Part shown: positions 31,938-44,700 of the stretch, piece after piece | Position numbering within the stretch: the first letter of the stretch is position 1 | Layout: every line of letters begins with the position of its first letter | From: Beroe forskalii | Lineage: Eukaryota > Ctenophora > Nuda > Beroida > Beroidae | NCBI GenBank assembly: GCA_011033025.1 | Contig: WFMF01000575.1 | Coordinates: 35,220 to 99,219, forward strand | Length of the DNA: 64,000 nucleotides | Reading direction: 5' to 3' | Notes under the pieces: generated by a model | Told to the model about the DNA's origin: nothing | The model's input: the letters and a program-made list of their open reading frames with translations, nothing else | Database searches by the model: none | Position numbers and translations under genes: made by a program

Positions 31938-32789
31938 TTTCTCTTTATGTTTATATATATTTTCTATATTTTCTTTATGTTTATTTTCTATATATATGTT
32001 TTCTTAAAAAATAGTTCCATTTATATATTATTCTCATCTTTTTTATATTCTTTAAAAATTGCTTTCTATATAATATAATATGTTTAGCTTTCATATAAAA
32101 TATAAATATATAAAACTAATAACTTAATAATGAATAAAACTTAGTATTACGTAAACTATTTATAATTATCCTTTGTTTCAGGTTATTTTCAAGGACGTGT
32201 TTAAAAATATAATATATGTAAACCGCCTTAGTATAAAAGTATAAATCAACAACAGTCAATTTATTGAATTTATACTTTCGAAACGTTACTATATATAAAT
32301 ATATACATGGTTCAATATGCTCTCTCAATGACGTTGTTTTCATAGCTTACGGTTACGAATTGTTGATGTCGTTATACTTGTGCGAACCGATATTTCTTTA
32401 TTTCATCTAATTTTTATTTCATCTAATTTGTAACCACCTGACGTCACACGATCGTTTGGTAACCGTAAATATATCAGCATACAGTTCGTTATTACGTAAA
32501 TGTGCAGTGTCTCAGATGGTCTGTCGTGCTTTTGAAGGGTTTATTAAGAGTTCTTTTCGGGCTATAATAAACTTCGTATGATTTGAAATTTTCAGCCTCA
32601 AAACTTCTTATAATTTGAAAAACACGTTGAAGACCGACGACAGGTACTAGTTGTCTAGCAATTGTACATGTACACATACAACTGTAACGGTTATTTGTTA
32701 TTCGTTGCCCGGGATTTGTAATTTCCTTGAAGTGTTTGTCCTCTTTTTTCTATCCACAGCATCCCAATCGCCCTGCTTCCCGAGTTTTT
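31938..32789. other. AT-rich spacer or possible intron, no gene seen
   Basis: This is very AT-rich sequence with TATA-type runs and no exon-like coding sequence on either strand. Confidence 0.4.
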
Positions 32790-33125
32790 GGACCTTGTCT
32801 TGCCAAGCCTTCCTTTAACCCTGCCAAGCCCTCCTTTAGCCTCCTTTCAAGCCCTCCCTTAGCCTTGCCAAGCCCTCCTTCTTCTGCCAAGCCTTCCTTC
32901 TTCTGCCAAGCCTTCCTTTAACCCTGCCAAGCCTTCCTTTAACCTTGCCAAGCCCTCCATTAGCCTTTCCAAGCCCTCCCTTAGCTTTGCCAAGCCCTCC
33001 TTCTCCTGCCAAACCCTCCTTCTCCTGTCAAGCCCTCCTTTAGCCCTTTCAAGCCCACCTTTAGCCCTTTCAAGCCCTCCTTTAGCCTTGCCAAGCCCAC
33101 CTTTAGCCCTGCCAAGCCAAGACCT
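32790..33125. repeat. Minisatellite, about 21-24 bp unit CCAAGCCCTCCTTTAGCCTTG
   Basis: Some 15 imperfect units are present. Both strands are open (plus reads AKPSF-like, minus reads GLARLKEGL-like repeats), which is a satellite artefact rather than a gene. Confidence 0.88.
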
Positions 33126-33715
33126 CCATTTCCTTTGCCAACATTCTAACATTTCAGGGTTCAGAGGAATGCGCGCCGCGCGTTTTACTTATAATTGGTG
33201 TGCGCGCTTTTCTGAAGACCTAAATCACAAAAAAAGTCATGGCGCGTTACACGAAACATACGATTTCCGACTTCGAGAAAATGCGTTCGAAAATTTTAAG
33301 TTACTTGCGTTCAAAACTTTCGAATTACGTTCTGAACTTTGGCATTGATCAATTTTAAAGGCTTTGTTTTCTGTCACTAAGCCCTTGAAAATCGAACTCC
33401 TGCTCTTAGAGCAAACTTCTGCGATTGGATATAAAAAAAGTAGACTCAAGTCTGCTTTTGAATCCAAAGCGGACGGACCTGCTTTGGAGAATCACAAAAA
33501 TAATCAAGAACGTGCATTCATGATTATTCAAAGTAACATCTTTGTCACATTTCGCGCGGTGTAACTTTCTGTTGCAAAGTTGCACGTGCACCGGCAATTC
33601 TACCTAGCAACCATAGCAACGCAGAGCATTCCTGTAATTTTCACACGTGAATTCGCCACACTTCCACTTTTACACCTTATCTTTCGCTGTAACAGTATTA
33701 ATTCCCACTTTCACC

Positions 33716-35039
33716 ATGGCTGCTAACAACATCAACTCCCTAGAAGATATCTCCTCCATCGGAAACCCCATCTTCAACTCCACCCCCAAGAAAGCGAGTT
33801 TCATTGAACGCCACAACCGCTCTGCAGGCCTCTTCTCTCAGGACCTCATTTCTGACCCCCAAAACATCAGTCTGGGAAACTACACCGGGACCGTTCACCT
33901 GAACATCCTGACCGATACCTCCACCGCCGACCTCAAAGAGATCGAAAGACTGACGAACAAACTACATGCCGGTCAGCAGAACATCCGGGAAATCTCCGCT
34001 GTAAACGAGACTTTGTTGAAGAAGCAGTCCGATCTCGCAGAGAAGATCACACCCTCTCAACGCGGAAGTTCGCGACGCTGAGCTCCAAGTCCGGAACATG
34101 ACAAAGAAGTACAAGAGTCTGACGAACCAGTACCAGCATGAACTGGAAGTGTTTGGGATGAACACGTCGGATGAGGCAGAGGAGTACCTCGGAACGATCA
34201 AGAAGTTGAGTCCGGCTCTGGATGCGCTGTGCGAATTGTGCGCTAACCAGCGCGCGAGCATTGACGACTTGTACGCGAAGTTGGAGGAGTTGACCGAGGA
34301 AAAGCAGAGCTACACGTGGAAAAACGCTGTGGAGAAGGAGCAAGAGATCCAGGCTCGATCACAGAAGTACATCAATACTTTGGATTCCGCGTACGAGAAG
34401 TCCAACGCTCGGCTGGAAACTCAGAAGGAAACGATCAAAGAACTGCAGGAGGAAATAGAGGAAGTAGATGCGGAGAATAATAAGATGCACGATTTAGCGC
34501 ACATCCGGAAGTTGCAGGCACTGTGCAATGACCTGGACACGAAGCTCAAGAGTTTGGCTCAGAGCAACGAGGATTTGAAGAGGCAGAATGCGGAGCTCGC
34601 TTCGCGGCCCAGAGGTGCTAAGACATCCAGTGCTGTTCCTGCCCAAGCAACTGGGAGTGTTCCTGCGCCAGCAGCTGGGAGCCAGACGACACAGGACTTG
34701 CGGAGGAAATGTCTGGATCTGCAGAGTCAGTTGAACGGAGAATTCGATGCGAGTGTTACAGTCCTTGACCCTGACCAGACCCTTACTCCTGGTACAGTCC
34801 GTCCTAAACCCGTGTCCCAGACCCCTACCCCTGGTAGTGCCTTGTACAGTCTGTCAGGACAGGTCCATGATGTGAAGAAGGAGGTTCAGGGAATGAAGCA
34901 GGTTCTGGAGCAGTCCAAACAGGCCCTGAAGGAGATGCTGCCATCAGCTCAGACTGCTGCAGCGCGCCTCAACAAGACAGCTGATGTTCCGGCCGTGAGA
35001 CGGCTGAAGATCAGGCAGAGACTCAACAAGACTTACTAG
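33716..35039 (+). CDS. Intronless coiled-coil protein with one frame break
   Basis: The ATG at 33716 is in an excellent context (CACCATGG). The first frame runs to 34081 and ends after AEKIT; the second is open to the TAG at 35037. Skipping one base in the CCC run at about 34050-34052 joins them, giving about 440 residues. The N-terminal 60 residues are Ser/Asn-rich with NSTPKKASFIERHNRS. From about residue 75 on there is long heptad-rich sequence (IERLTNKLHAGQQN, KEQEIQARSQKYINTLDSAY, IKELQEEIEEVDAENNKMHD). A Pro/Ala/Gln linker and a second short coiled coil follow, ending VRRLKIRQRLNKTY. I do not recognise the family; centrosomal, ciliary or cytoskeletal roles are possible. It is GC-richer than its surroundings and has no introns, so it may be a retrogene. 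Confidence 0.7.
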
Positions 35040-35194
35040 AGACGAGACGTGATAAACAAGATGTGACTTCATATTTGTGTGTAGATATAGTTCAAGTTCA
35101 AGATTTTAACCCGTTATAGTTTTGGTTCTGAGTTATTCAACATCGTTTTAAAAAGCTAGCAATGGCCAGTCGGCCCTCTTCACTTGATGAACTG

Positions 35195-35200
35195 AATAAA
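35195..35200 (+). terminator. Polyadenylation signal of coiled-coil gene
   Basis: AATAAA occurs about 155 bases after the stop codon at 35037-35039 in the context GAACTGAATAAAGTTTTCC. Confidence 0.6.
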
Positions 35201-35640
35201 GTTTTCCATTTCCTGATAATTTTCTCACTGCATCAAATAATTTATTGGGAAAACGATATGAGCTACGTTAAACCAAAGAGAATTATCGCGCGCGCAAGTT
35301 AATTCCGTGTGTTTCCATAGCAACGCGCGCAATTATGTCCATACTGCACGTGGGCGCTTCAAACTATCTCTACAAAGCCGTCCGCAATCTTTTATCCATT
35401 TTAAACCCTCCCCATATTCTGTCGGCATTTGGAAACCCACTTCCCTTCATTAATTACTGACACTTCACTTTTGACACACCCTACAAAACAATAACTTTCA
35501 TGGGGCGTCGAATAAAAAACAAAGCTCATACAATTCATCACTGGCGTCATGATTATAATTAAGAATGGCAAATTATCGACGATATTCACATCAAATATAT
35601 ATTGACAACATTAAATAATTACTATTCTGTGTATTATACG

Positions 35641-35728
35641 CTGCGCACGAGAAATAGGCGGTTTGACGTCATCAACTAACTACATTGAGCTATGATAATG
35701 ACGTCATCCTACCCGCCTATTTCTAGAG
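35641..35728. mobile_element. MITE family M1, complete copy
   Basis: The ends are TGCGCACGAGAAATAGGCGG and CCGCCTATTTCTAGAG. The core in reverse orientation is CTATGATAATGACGTCATC. Confidence 0.85.
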
Positions 35729-35909
35729 AGTGTACATTAGTAAGTCCCGCATCACAGTGTATACTTGCTCTGACGCACGTAAAATACTTAGCAGATTTAA
35801 GATGACGTCACGTGACGTAACTCAGATGTCACGCACCTTAAGAATATTGATAATGGTTATATTGTGTGCAGATGGATCGATATAAAGACTCACAATTTGG
35901 TTTTAGCGT

Positions 35910-36395
35910 CTGTTGTCAGAGTGGAGTGGTGTCAAAGTGGAGTGGTGTCAGAGTGGAGTTGTGTTTGAGTGGAGTGGTGTGGTGTCAGAGTGGAGTGAAG
36001 TGGTGTCAGAGTGGAGTGGTGTCAGGGTGTAGTGGAGTGGTGTGTGGTGTCAAGGCGAATTGGTGTCAAGGCGAATTGGTGGCAGAGTCGAGTTGTGTCA
36101 ACGTCAGAGTGGAGTGAAGTGGTGTCAGAGTGGAGTGGTGTTAGAGTGGAGTGGTGTCAAGGCGAATTGGTGTCAAGGCGAATTGGTGTCAAGGCGAATT
36201 GGTGGCAGAGTCGAGTTGTGTCAACGTCAGAGTGGAGTGAAGTGGTGTCAGAGTGGAGTGGTGTCAAAGTGGAGTGGAGAGGTGTCAGAGTTGAGTGGAT
36301 TGGATTGGTGTCAGAGTGGAATGGTGTCAGAATGGAGTGGTGTCAGAGTGGAGTGGTGTCAGAGTGCAGTGGTGTCAGAGTGGAGTGGTGTCAGA
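35910..36395. repeat. Minisatellite, 16-bp unit as at 7405-7880
   Basis: The unit GTGGTGTCAGAGTGGA repeats about 25 times, with an internal higher-order block containing GTCAAGGCGAATTG and GGTGGCAGAGTCGAGTTGTG that occurs twice (about 36050 and 36150). Three reading frames are open across it because of the repeat. Confidence 0.92.
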
Positions 36396-36699
36396 GCAAA
36401 TTTGGGCGTCTTGATCGATCTCTCAGTTGATCAATCATTGTAGTGAGTGAACACATGCGTGAATGTGTCATCTTTTGGTCACTTCAGATAATAACGCTTT
36501 GTCATCTCATGTATTCAGATGATGTGTATTGACTGAAGTGCATTTAAATATATTGACATTATATTTTGCCACACGTGCCATTTGTTTTATATTCTGATAA
36601 ACTGATGATATTTATTATTTGCAAGTTAACAGCTGTTCCTTTATCTTATAGAACCCTCTTATAGAATAATCATGATGCTTTTTATAGGCACTGGCATGA

Positions 36700-36965
36700 T
36701 CAGGTCCATATAGGTTTATACTCTCGCTGCGGGTCTAAACCGGATAAATCCCTGGGGTTGCGGGTCTAAACCGGATACATCCCTGGGGTTGCGGGTCTAA
36801 ACCGGATACATCCCTCAGGGGCAGTCTGGAGGAACGCCGATTCATCTTCGGTGGACTCGCTTAAGCGGACTTACGGCGGACCTTAAGATGAGTCGGCGTT
36901 CCTCCAGACTACCCCCTCCGGAAGCATCCCAAAATGGACCAAATAGGCGCGTGTTATTGTATTTT
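36700..36965. mobile_element. M10 element carrying a nested hairpin MITE (M9)
   Basis: The outer element has GGTCTAAACCGGATACATCC tandemly repeated three times (about 33-base period) on the left and CATCCCAAAATGGACC then GGCGCGTGT on the right. It matches the copy at 59764-59880. Inserted at 36817-36914 is a near-perfect inverted repeat whose arms start GGGGCAGTCTGGAGGAACGC and end in the complementary CGTTCCTCCAGACTACCCC. Confidence 0.8.
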
Positions 36966-37314
36966 TAACGTTCTCCTTTTCCTGCCTACACTTTTCTACT
37001 TTTAGCATATTTTGGATTTAAAAGTTTTAACAGTAGCCTATAGAATACCAATTGATGCAAGTTTTAAAATTCCGCACAAATGTTTTGGTGCTTTTATCTA
37101 ATAGTATCGTTGACACTACAAGCTGGAACTGGTCGAATGAAGCCGAAGAATACGTGAGAGTTGGCAATGAATTCGCTTGCTGATTGGTTAATGTAATGAA
37201 CTCGTTCGCTGATTGGTTTATGTCGAAGGGACCGGTGGGTAAGGTGTTAACCCCTCCTCTCCGTAGGGATTTGTTTCTGTGAACCTCAGCTTCCTTTTTC
37301 TGAATTCTTACTTA

Positions 37315-37471
37315 TATGTGTGCTGATCGCTTAATTGACAGAGAGCTCGATGAAGACGCGCAAATTTGTGTGCTTTCAATAAAAACAATGTAGAAAGTTG
37401 TCGTGCGGTGAGAAGATCCGCGCGTCTTTTCCGAGCCCTCCGGTAACAGAGCGATCTGCACACATAAATGC
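37315..37471. mobile_element. MITE family M3, second copy
   Basis: The left end GTGTGCTGATCGCTTAATTG and AGACGCGCAAATTTGTGTGC, and the right end GCGCGTCTTTTCCGAGCCCT then GCGATCTGCACACAT, match the copies at 10621 and 60986 with the interior in the other orientation. Confidence 0.75.
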
Positions 37472-37994
37472 GTTAGCACTCAGCAACCGTAATTACCATT
37501 TGATTATAGATTCTCTTCCATCGTATTTGAGATCATATTTGAACCTTCTGATAGATAATTGATCATTCGAACCCACACATAAAACCCGTGCTGCATGAAC
37601 CATATACACTCAAAAGTGACGTCATAACCACTGTTTTAAACGTTGCATTGATGACATCTAATAACCTAAACATATTTCTCCGTCGCGTGTGTGTGACCAT
37701 TGCTCATCAGCAGGTGGCTCCCTCCAGACTGACTGAGATTCGGAGGAGGAGGAAGGCATCCGATAATTAATATATATCTTCTCTGATCTTCAGACTGATA
37801 GGAACCCCTCTCTCCCTCTCTTGAGAAATTAGTGACGTCATCGAATGACCTTATTTGGGCATATTGCGGTAATTTTCAACCATTTATGGTTCAGTTGGCC
37901 CATGTAATGATGTTTCAGGAATTGATCCCTTGCGGGCCCGTAACTCTTTCAATTATCTTTTTCCTTTCCATGTTGAACCCCTCATACAGAAGAA

Positions 37995-38300
37995 GATGGA
38001 GGAGAGAGTTAGAAAGGGAGTTAGAAAGAGAGTTAGAAGGGCAGTTAGAAATATAATTACAAATTGATTGAGAAGTTGAAAAATGAGTGAGAAAGAGATT
38101 GAGAAATAGAGTTAGAATTTAGAAATTGATTCGAGATTTAGGAGAGTGAGAAATAAAGAAAAGAGTTAGAAAGAGAGTCAGAATTTAGAAAGCGGGTAAG
38201 AGAGTTAGAAAGAGAGTTGGAAGGAAGAGAGTTAGAAAGAGAGTGAAGAGAGTGAGAAAGAAGGAAGAGTGGAGTGGGATAGAAAGGGGAGCAGGAATTT
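37995..38300. repeat. GAGTTAGAAAGA-type minisatellite
   Basis: This is a purine-rich array of 12-base units (GAGTTAGAAAGA and variants), more than 15 in number. Confidence 0.88.
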
Positions 38301-38644
38301 GAGAGCAGGGAATCGTCCATTGCAGTTCATTCTGCTCTTTCTCTCCCTTGTGAGCGCCAGCACAGAAAGTTGCCCGTAGTTATATGTGATGCCACGGTGA
38401 ACTGATCACGTGACGCGCCTCACGTGACGTCACGTGGTCGTTACCATGACATCACGTGACCTCCCGCTCTCTGCTCTCACTGCCGCGCACGTGACTACGC
38501 ACGTGGGCCGCGCACGTGACCGTCACCGCTATTTCATTATCTGATGACTTCCCAAATATGGGCTAATGCGTCGGGACACGTAAACGTAAAACACATATTT
38601 CTCCCTCCGAATATGTCCGTATAAGGGCTGGCGTATGATCTAAG

Positions 38645-38732
38645 CGCTGCGCATGAAGCATAGGCGGTCTAACGTCACTAACCCCCCACATTAACCTATG
38701 ATAATGACGTCATCCTACCCGCCTACTTCTCT
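38645..38732. mobile_element. MITE family M1, complete copy
   Basis: The ends are CTGCGCATGAAGCATAGGCG and CCGCCTACTTCTCTC. The core is CCTATGATAATGACGTCATC. Confidence 0.82.
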
Positions 38733-38880
38733 CCTAGAAGCGCCTCTATATATATTAACCCATATATATTGGGCTGCCGAGAGAGGCAGGAGATGGACTC
38801 CTTTTCTACATTGCCGTTTTCTCTCCGGAGAGAGAGTGTTTGACTTTTGAGTGTAATTAGGACGGCGCCTTGATGACTAA

Positions 38881-38980
38881 ACGCCGCGTGCGAGAAATAG
38901 GCGGGTACGATGACGTCATTATCATAGCTTAACGTAGTGTGTTGATGACGTTGATAACCGCCTATTTTTCCTGCTCATCG
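38881..38980. mobile_element. MITE family M1, complete copy, opposite orientation
   Basis: The ends are GCGAGAAATAGGCGGGT and AACCGCCTATTTTTC. The core is GATGACGTCATTATCATAGC followed by GTTGATGACGTTG. It lies 150 bases from the previous copy and is inverted relative to it. A partial core follows at 39040-39090. Confidence 0.87.
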
Positions 38981-39194
38981 TATAACATGTCATTTTATAT
39001 ATTTGTTGTCATTCCCTCTCCTCCGTTAGTGCTTTTGATCGTCAGTAACGCCCTGTGTTACCGCATGATAATGACGTCATTTTACCCAGGATATTGTATT
39101 CCTGTGTGATTTGATATTGTCGCTCGTGTGTGTTGTACAGTTTATATATACTAGCACACACCAGGCTGGTTTAGCTGTTTTGTCTCTGGTTTAG

Positions 39195-39305
39195 TACATG
39201 CGTTTACATACTTTAATTAACATTTACATACTTTAATTAACATTTACATATTTTAATTAACATTTACATACTTTAATTAGCATTCACATACTCTAATTAA
39301 CATTT
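39195..39305. repeat. 22-bp tandem repeat ACATACTTTAATTAACATTT
   Basis: Five near-identical units are present. Confidence 0.92.
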
Positions 39306-40223
39306 TGTATTGTATGGTTATTCATTCATTAATTATTGTACATTTTGTATATATTGTGTACTTTTCCGGGAGTCTTGTTTGTTGTTTGAAATTGTAAGTT
39401 CAAATTGTAACAATTTAAGTTTAAATTGTAACAAAATATCATATCTCTGCCCCGCCGCACATACATTCCATGTTGCTATTCCACCACGTGCGTTGCTATG
39501 TGACGTCACGTGGTCGTTACCATGACGTCACTCATCTGTCACGTGACAGCTCCTGTAGTCACGTGACTAAATCACATGACTCATTCCTGGCGTCAGCGAG
39601 ACGCTCTCAAGGAATTTATCTCACACTGCCCCAAATGTAATATACCAGGTCGCCCTCTTTCATTTCGTTGGTATAATATATTTTGAGTCGGTCTCAAAAA
39701 AGTAGACGCCCAAACGTCTACAATTTCCCCGTTTTAACTCTGATAATGACGTCACTCTCCACTGCCTAATTCATATTCTCCTGGTATTTATATTTATATA
39801 TATTGATGTTGTATGGGAATGTAACTTGAAACCGCCTGTAGATATCTCACATTGCTCCTTTATAAAGTACTTATTTGTGTGTGCGTGTGTGTGTGTGTTT
39901 GAATGAAGTTGTTTGAACGTAACTATTGATTGCCCTAGTATATTTTACTCTTTTGTTTCTTGTTTGTTTCTAATTTAAGTTTGATTTCTCCTATCAAATA
40001 TTTAAGTAGCAATTAATTATTAATTTGATAATCAATTAACCAAACACACTTATCTCTAATCTCTCTCGAGCTGCTCATTTGAATAACATTCATAATTCAT
40101 ACACATTGTGGTGCAGTAATTTACTTTGTGTACTCATACTCTCTTAGTAACGTGTGCTAATCATTTGTTAAGTTTGCTCTATTTATAGTTCTTAAATAGT
40201 TGTGTTTATTGTGACATTTCCTG

Positions 40224-40363
<140 letters not shown>

Positions 40364-40394
40364 GCTGCTGTATTAGATGGTATTCGGTCATTAA

Positions 40395-40510
40395 GCCTAA
40401 CTAGACATTTTGCCTAACTGGACATTTGACCTAATTGGACATTTTGCCTAAATGGACATCTTGCATATCTAGACATTTGGCATAATTGGACATTTTGGCC
40501 TAACACTGGT
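40395..40510. repeat. Short tandem repeat, GCCTAATTGGACATTTT unit
   Basis: Six to seven imperfect 17-19 base units. Confidence 0.8.
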
Positions 40511-40979
40511 TAGGGTCAGAGGGAGAGATTAATTCAAAATTGTGTGCGTTATTAGATTTATGATACTCTACGGGCGTTATGTATTTGATAAACCCGGACC
40601 GCTCACTTGTGAACCGATAAATTAGGTGGTACCAAAATTATCGGTTTCCTTGGTAAAAAACACTATTCGTTGATCATCTCAACAAATTATTCCTACTTAC
40701 TTTGAGAGCAACACCCTCCAGCGGATCAGACGTTATGTGAAAGGCTCTTAAAGTGAAAGAGAAATTCTAAGCGATTCAAAAGTTAAAATGATATTTTTAG
40801 CACTTTTATATCTCAATATTCGTTTGGTAACTAGCGGCTATCGTTTTTCCATCATCCATGTTAAATTCGGTTGTGAAGTTTTGAGGGTTTTCAATGATTT
40901 GACCAGTCCAACATTTCTATTTTCACTTCAAGAACAAAATACTGTGGTTTCTTATAAATTACACTTAAAATTCATGTCT

Positions 40980-41565
40980 TACACAATATACACATTACAC
41001 AGTTTATTATATACAGTGTACAGTGTATACATTTTATACAGTTGTTCATTTTATACATTATATCTTGACGTATTCATTGATACAATCCATACGAAACAAT
41101 ATATTTCTTAAGTCCTTCCCGTTTCTTGGCTCAGTGCCAAAGCATTAGCTAGCATGGATCGCAACGAGAAGTTTCATTAGCGCATTTAGATGTTCATTAG
41201 TGCACGACTCTGCTATTCGATTCCTGGCTTGCTGTACTGTATACATCGTGTATTGTATACAGAAAATACAGAAATAGTACATTATATAATACATTGTATT
41301 GGATATACATTATACATCGTGTATTGTATACATTCACGATTCCTGGCTTGCTGTATAGGATGTACATCGTGTATTGTATATACATCGTGTATTGTATACT
41401 GTATTGTATACATACACAATTCCTGGCTTGCTGTATTGGATATACATTATACATCGTGTGTTGTATACGCAAAATACAGAAAAAGTACATTATATAGTAC
41501 ATTGTATACATAACATTGTATACATTGTATATTGTACTTTGTATGATGTACTTATAGACTTGTTC
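40980..41565. repeat. TGTATTGTATACAT-rich satellite
   Basis: Variants of ACATCGTGTATTGTATAC and a longer motif containing GATTCCTGGCTTGCTGTA (three times: about 41220, 41338, 41418) form a higher-order tandem structure. The Tyr/Ile-rich open frames on both strands are artefacts. Confidence 0.85.
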
Positions 41566-41732
41566 TACATCGTTTTTGTATACGATTCCTCGTGTTTTGT
41601 TGGCTTGAATTTAGTAAAAAGTTCAATATATGCTTTGCACATTTTAGTCCAATGTACGCTGTTTTGTTACATTTTTATCCTATATCTTGTGTTTTAAACA
41701 CAAGGAAATATTCTAAACCCTTCATTGAGTTT

Positions 41733-44700
41733 ATGGCAGTAGAAGAGAAGCAAGGGAAGAAAGGCGAAACAACGTGGTCAAATCCGTTCAGTGGCCGCTA
41801 TGTAAGTTGTAAGTCCTTGCTGTTACATGAAAGAGATTCAGCTGGTATGTAGTTGATGATGGTTAGTTGTTACCATGGTAACCGCGCTGTTACCATGGCA
41901 ACTGTGCTGTTAGTTGTTACCATGGTAACTGTGCTGTTAGATGTTACCATGGTTCAGCTGCGCTGTTAGTTGTTCATCTGATAATTGGTTATAATTGTAC
42001 TGTAAGTTATGTTACAACCTGATTGACATGGTAACAATTCTGTTACCATGCTGTTACCATGGTAACTATGGTGTTACCATGCTGTCGCCACATGGTGACT
42101 GTATCAGGACAGTAGTGCTGTTGGTATGGTTAATCTGTTCAAGCTGGCATGTTGATCACTTGATTGATTATAATAATTATGATTTTTCATCGATATGTCA
42201 TTCTAATTTTATTTGAAATTCATGACGAAAACGACAAATGACAAGAATAAGTCTTCTGATGATTCTGTACGGATAGCTATACAATATGACTGCCATAAAA
42301 CCTAATAAGTTGCCATGGTAACTCCCAATGAGAGTACACGAAATTAACTGTATTATGTAAGTTACAAATAATAATTATATTATAACTTGTTAAAGAAAGT
42401 ATATAATCTTCCTTGTTGGCACATCTCGGCTGCCTGCAAGGAAATAGGCGGGTAGGATGACGTCATTATAACAGCTCAAAGTGGTAAATATTAACGACAA
42501 TTAACCGCCTATTTTTCGCACGTGCGTAGGTCTCTTACATTGTCTATGAAATGACTGTGCGTGAAGAATAGACGCCTCAGAATGACTTCATTATCAGAGA
42601 TTTGAGTGGGAAATATTGAGGACGAAGACCGCCTATACTTTTCATGTGCCAGTCTTGACATATGTAACACTTGCATTTTCTATAACATTTTGTTTATTAA
42701 TACGAAAGTTTACATACGTTTAGTAGATGCGCCAGATCTATTGATAGGCGGTTATTCGATGACGTTATTATCATAGCTCAACTTAATAAGTTGATAACGA
42801 TTCAGTTTAACTACTTTAGGGGGAATACAAATATTATATATCAGATGATTAAAACATATTTAATTAATTCAAACATTTATATAATTTAGTGGGCTGACTT
42901 TTCATCAAGTTTTAATTTTACTTGGGTCAATATAATATATTATATTGATTGTTGACCTTGTTTGTAGAGTATTATTTTTATTTGATTTCCAAGCGCTGAA
43001 TATTAGTTATACTATTTAGCTAGGTAAGTTGTAACAAACGACCTGTTACCATTTCTTAATAAATCCGGTTTCGGTTCGGTTGGTTAAAGTTTAGTGGCAA
43101 GTTTAGCCGGTGTTCATTGACAATCGAGTTAGATTTTTAAGCATTTAATGTCCATGGCAACCACTAAAAGCCGCATTTTTAAAATTTTCTAAAATTTTAA
43201 TCCCATAATTTAAATAGCTGGCAAAGGACTATTTCTTGGAACATTTGCGCATAGAATATTAAACGGCATTTGCCTTTATAGCACTCATCAACATTAGACT
43301 AACATTGACTGCAGCTTGATTAGAATTGACTAACATTGACTACAACTTGATTAAAATTGACTAACCTTTGACTTGCAAGGGCAGTTCGAACTGCACTTTG
43401 CGTGTCTTTTGTTTGTGCGGCGTATCTAGACATATAAATAACAGCTTTTGTATGCCGTGCAAACTTAACGCACGAAAAAAAGACGCGCAAACTGCTATTC
43501 GAACTGTCACCGTTGTAACAGATTTTGACAAAATATGTTTTGACAAAAAATGTCAATTTCACCTAACTTTCTTTTGTTGCAGGAGCCGTTTGTTGATGAG
43601 AAAGGGTTTGGAAAGTTTCACCTGTTCAACTTGAGCGGCACGAAACCTATCAGCCTCGACAGTAGCAGGTGAATATCGTGGAAAATGTGTAATGTTGTCG
43701 ATGAAATGTGACAATTCTATAAATGCGCAGATTCAAAGTGAGTTACTATGGTAACGCGTTACCATCAGAACGCGTTACTTTAGTAACGCGTGACCATAAC
43801 AACGCGTTACTAGACAACACGTAACCATAACAACGCGTTACTAGACAACACGTAACCACTTGATAATTCCTCAGATCCCCGAACAGCCTATCACGCCTAT
43901 CTAGAGACGGTGAGGAGTCGTCAATACAGGGAGAACTCTTGCTAACCAGAAACAACAGCATCATCGCACAAGGTAATTAAACTTCCCGTGTCTTTTTTGT
44001 GCATTCAGGATATCATGAATGCAAATTGCTTTGGAGTTTAATCATTTAATCACCATTTAATTAATTAAATCACCATTTAATCAACTAAATCACCTTTTCA
44101 ATTAGTTATCAAATGTTAGCGTGTTTGGAGTCAAAACTTGTTCTGGTATATTGTTTCCATTTAAATTGTTTATCGCATCACATAGCATGGACCATTGACA
44201 GGACAATAACGATAAAGATAGCTATTATCTTGACGTCAAAATAGTCAATATAGTGAGCTCGTACACGCTCAGAATATGAATAGGCGGTCGCAATGACGTC
44301 ATTTAAATTGCGCGCGCTGCCAAATATTGTCGAAAATAACCGCCTATTTTTCATGCTCGGGGTTTAAACACGAGTTAAGTTATTATTCATGGCTATCTGT
44401 TTGACTTGTTCGTTTTATCAGCTCCCTTCCGCGCGATCAATAAAGTTCTCAAATTATCGTCAATAAATTAATTCTCCATGAGAAATAAGCATGATTTTGT
44501 TAAATGGCTATTAATTAATTAATTAGTAGATTCCCAAGCCTCCGCGTGGTATATTTGATGCGATCTTTAGGCGGTTGAGAGTGACATCATTATCATGAGT
44601 TTAAAGTGTTAACTCGTTGACGTAGATATGGCTTTTGATTGTGCGTGACCAGATTTAAACACACGAGATATAGATCGAGCTAATGATCATGAAATCTGAT

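Noticed and set aside
35866-36443. Overlapping 83-139 codon frames rich in WSGVRVEW
   Set aside because: Same minisatellite artefact as at 7.4-7.9 kb.
37716-37770. Possible terminal exon encoding VAPSRLTEIRRRRKASDN
   Set aside because: The acceptor is weak and no upstream exon in a matching phase was found.
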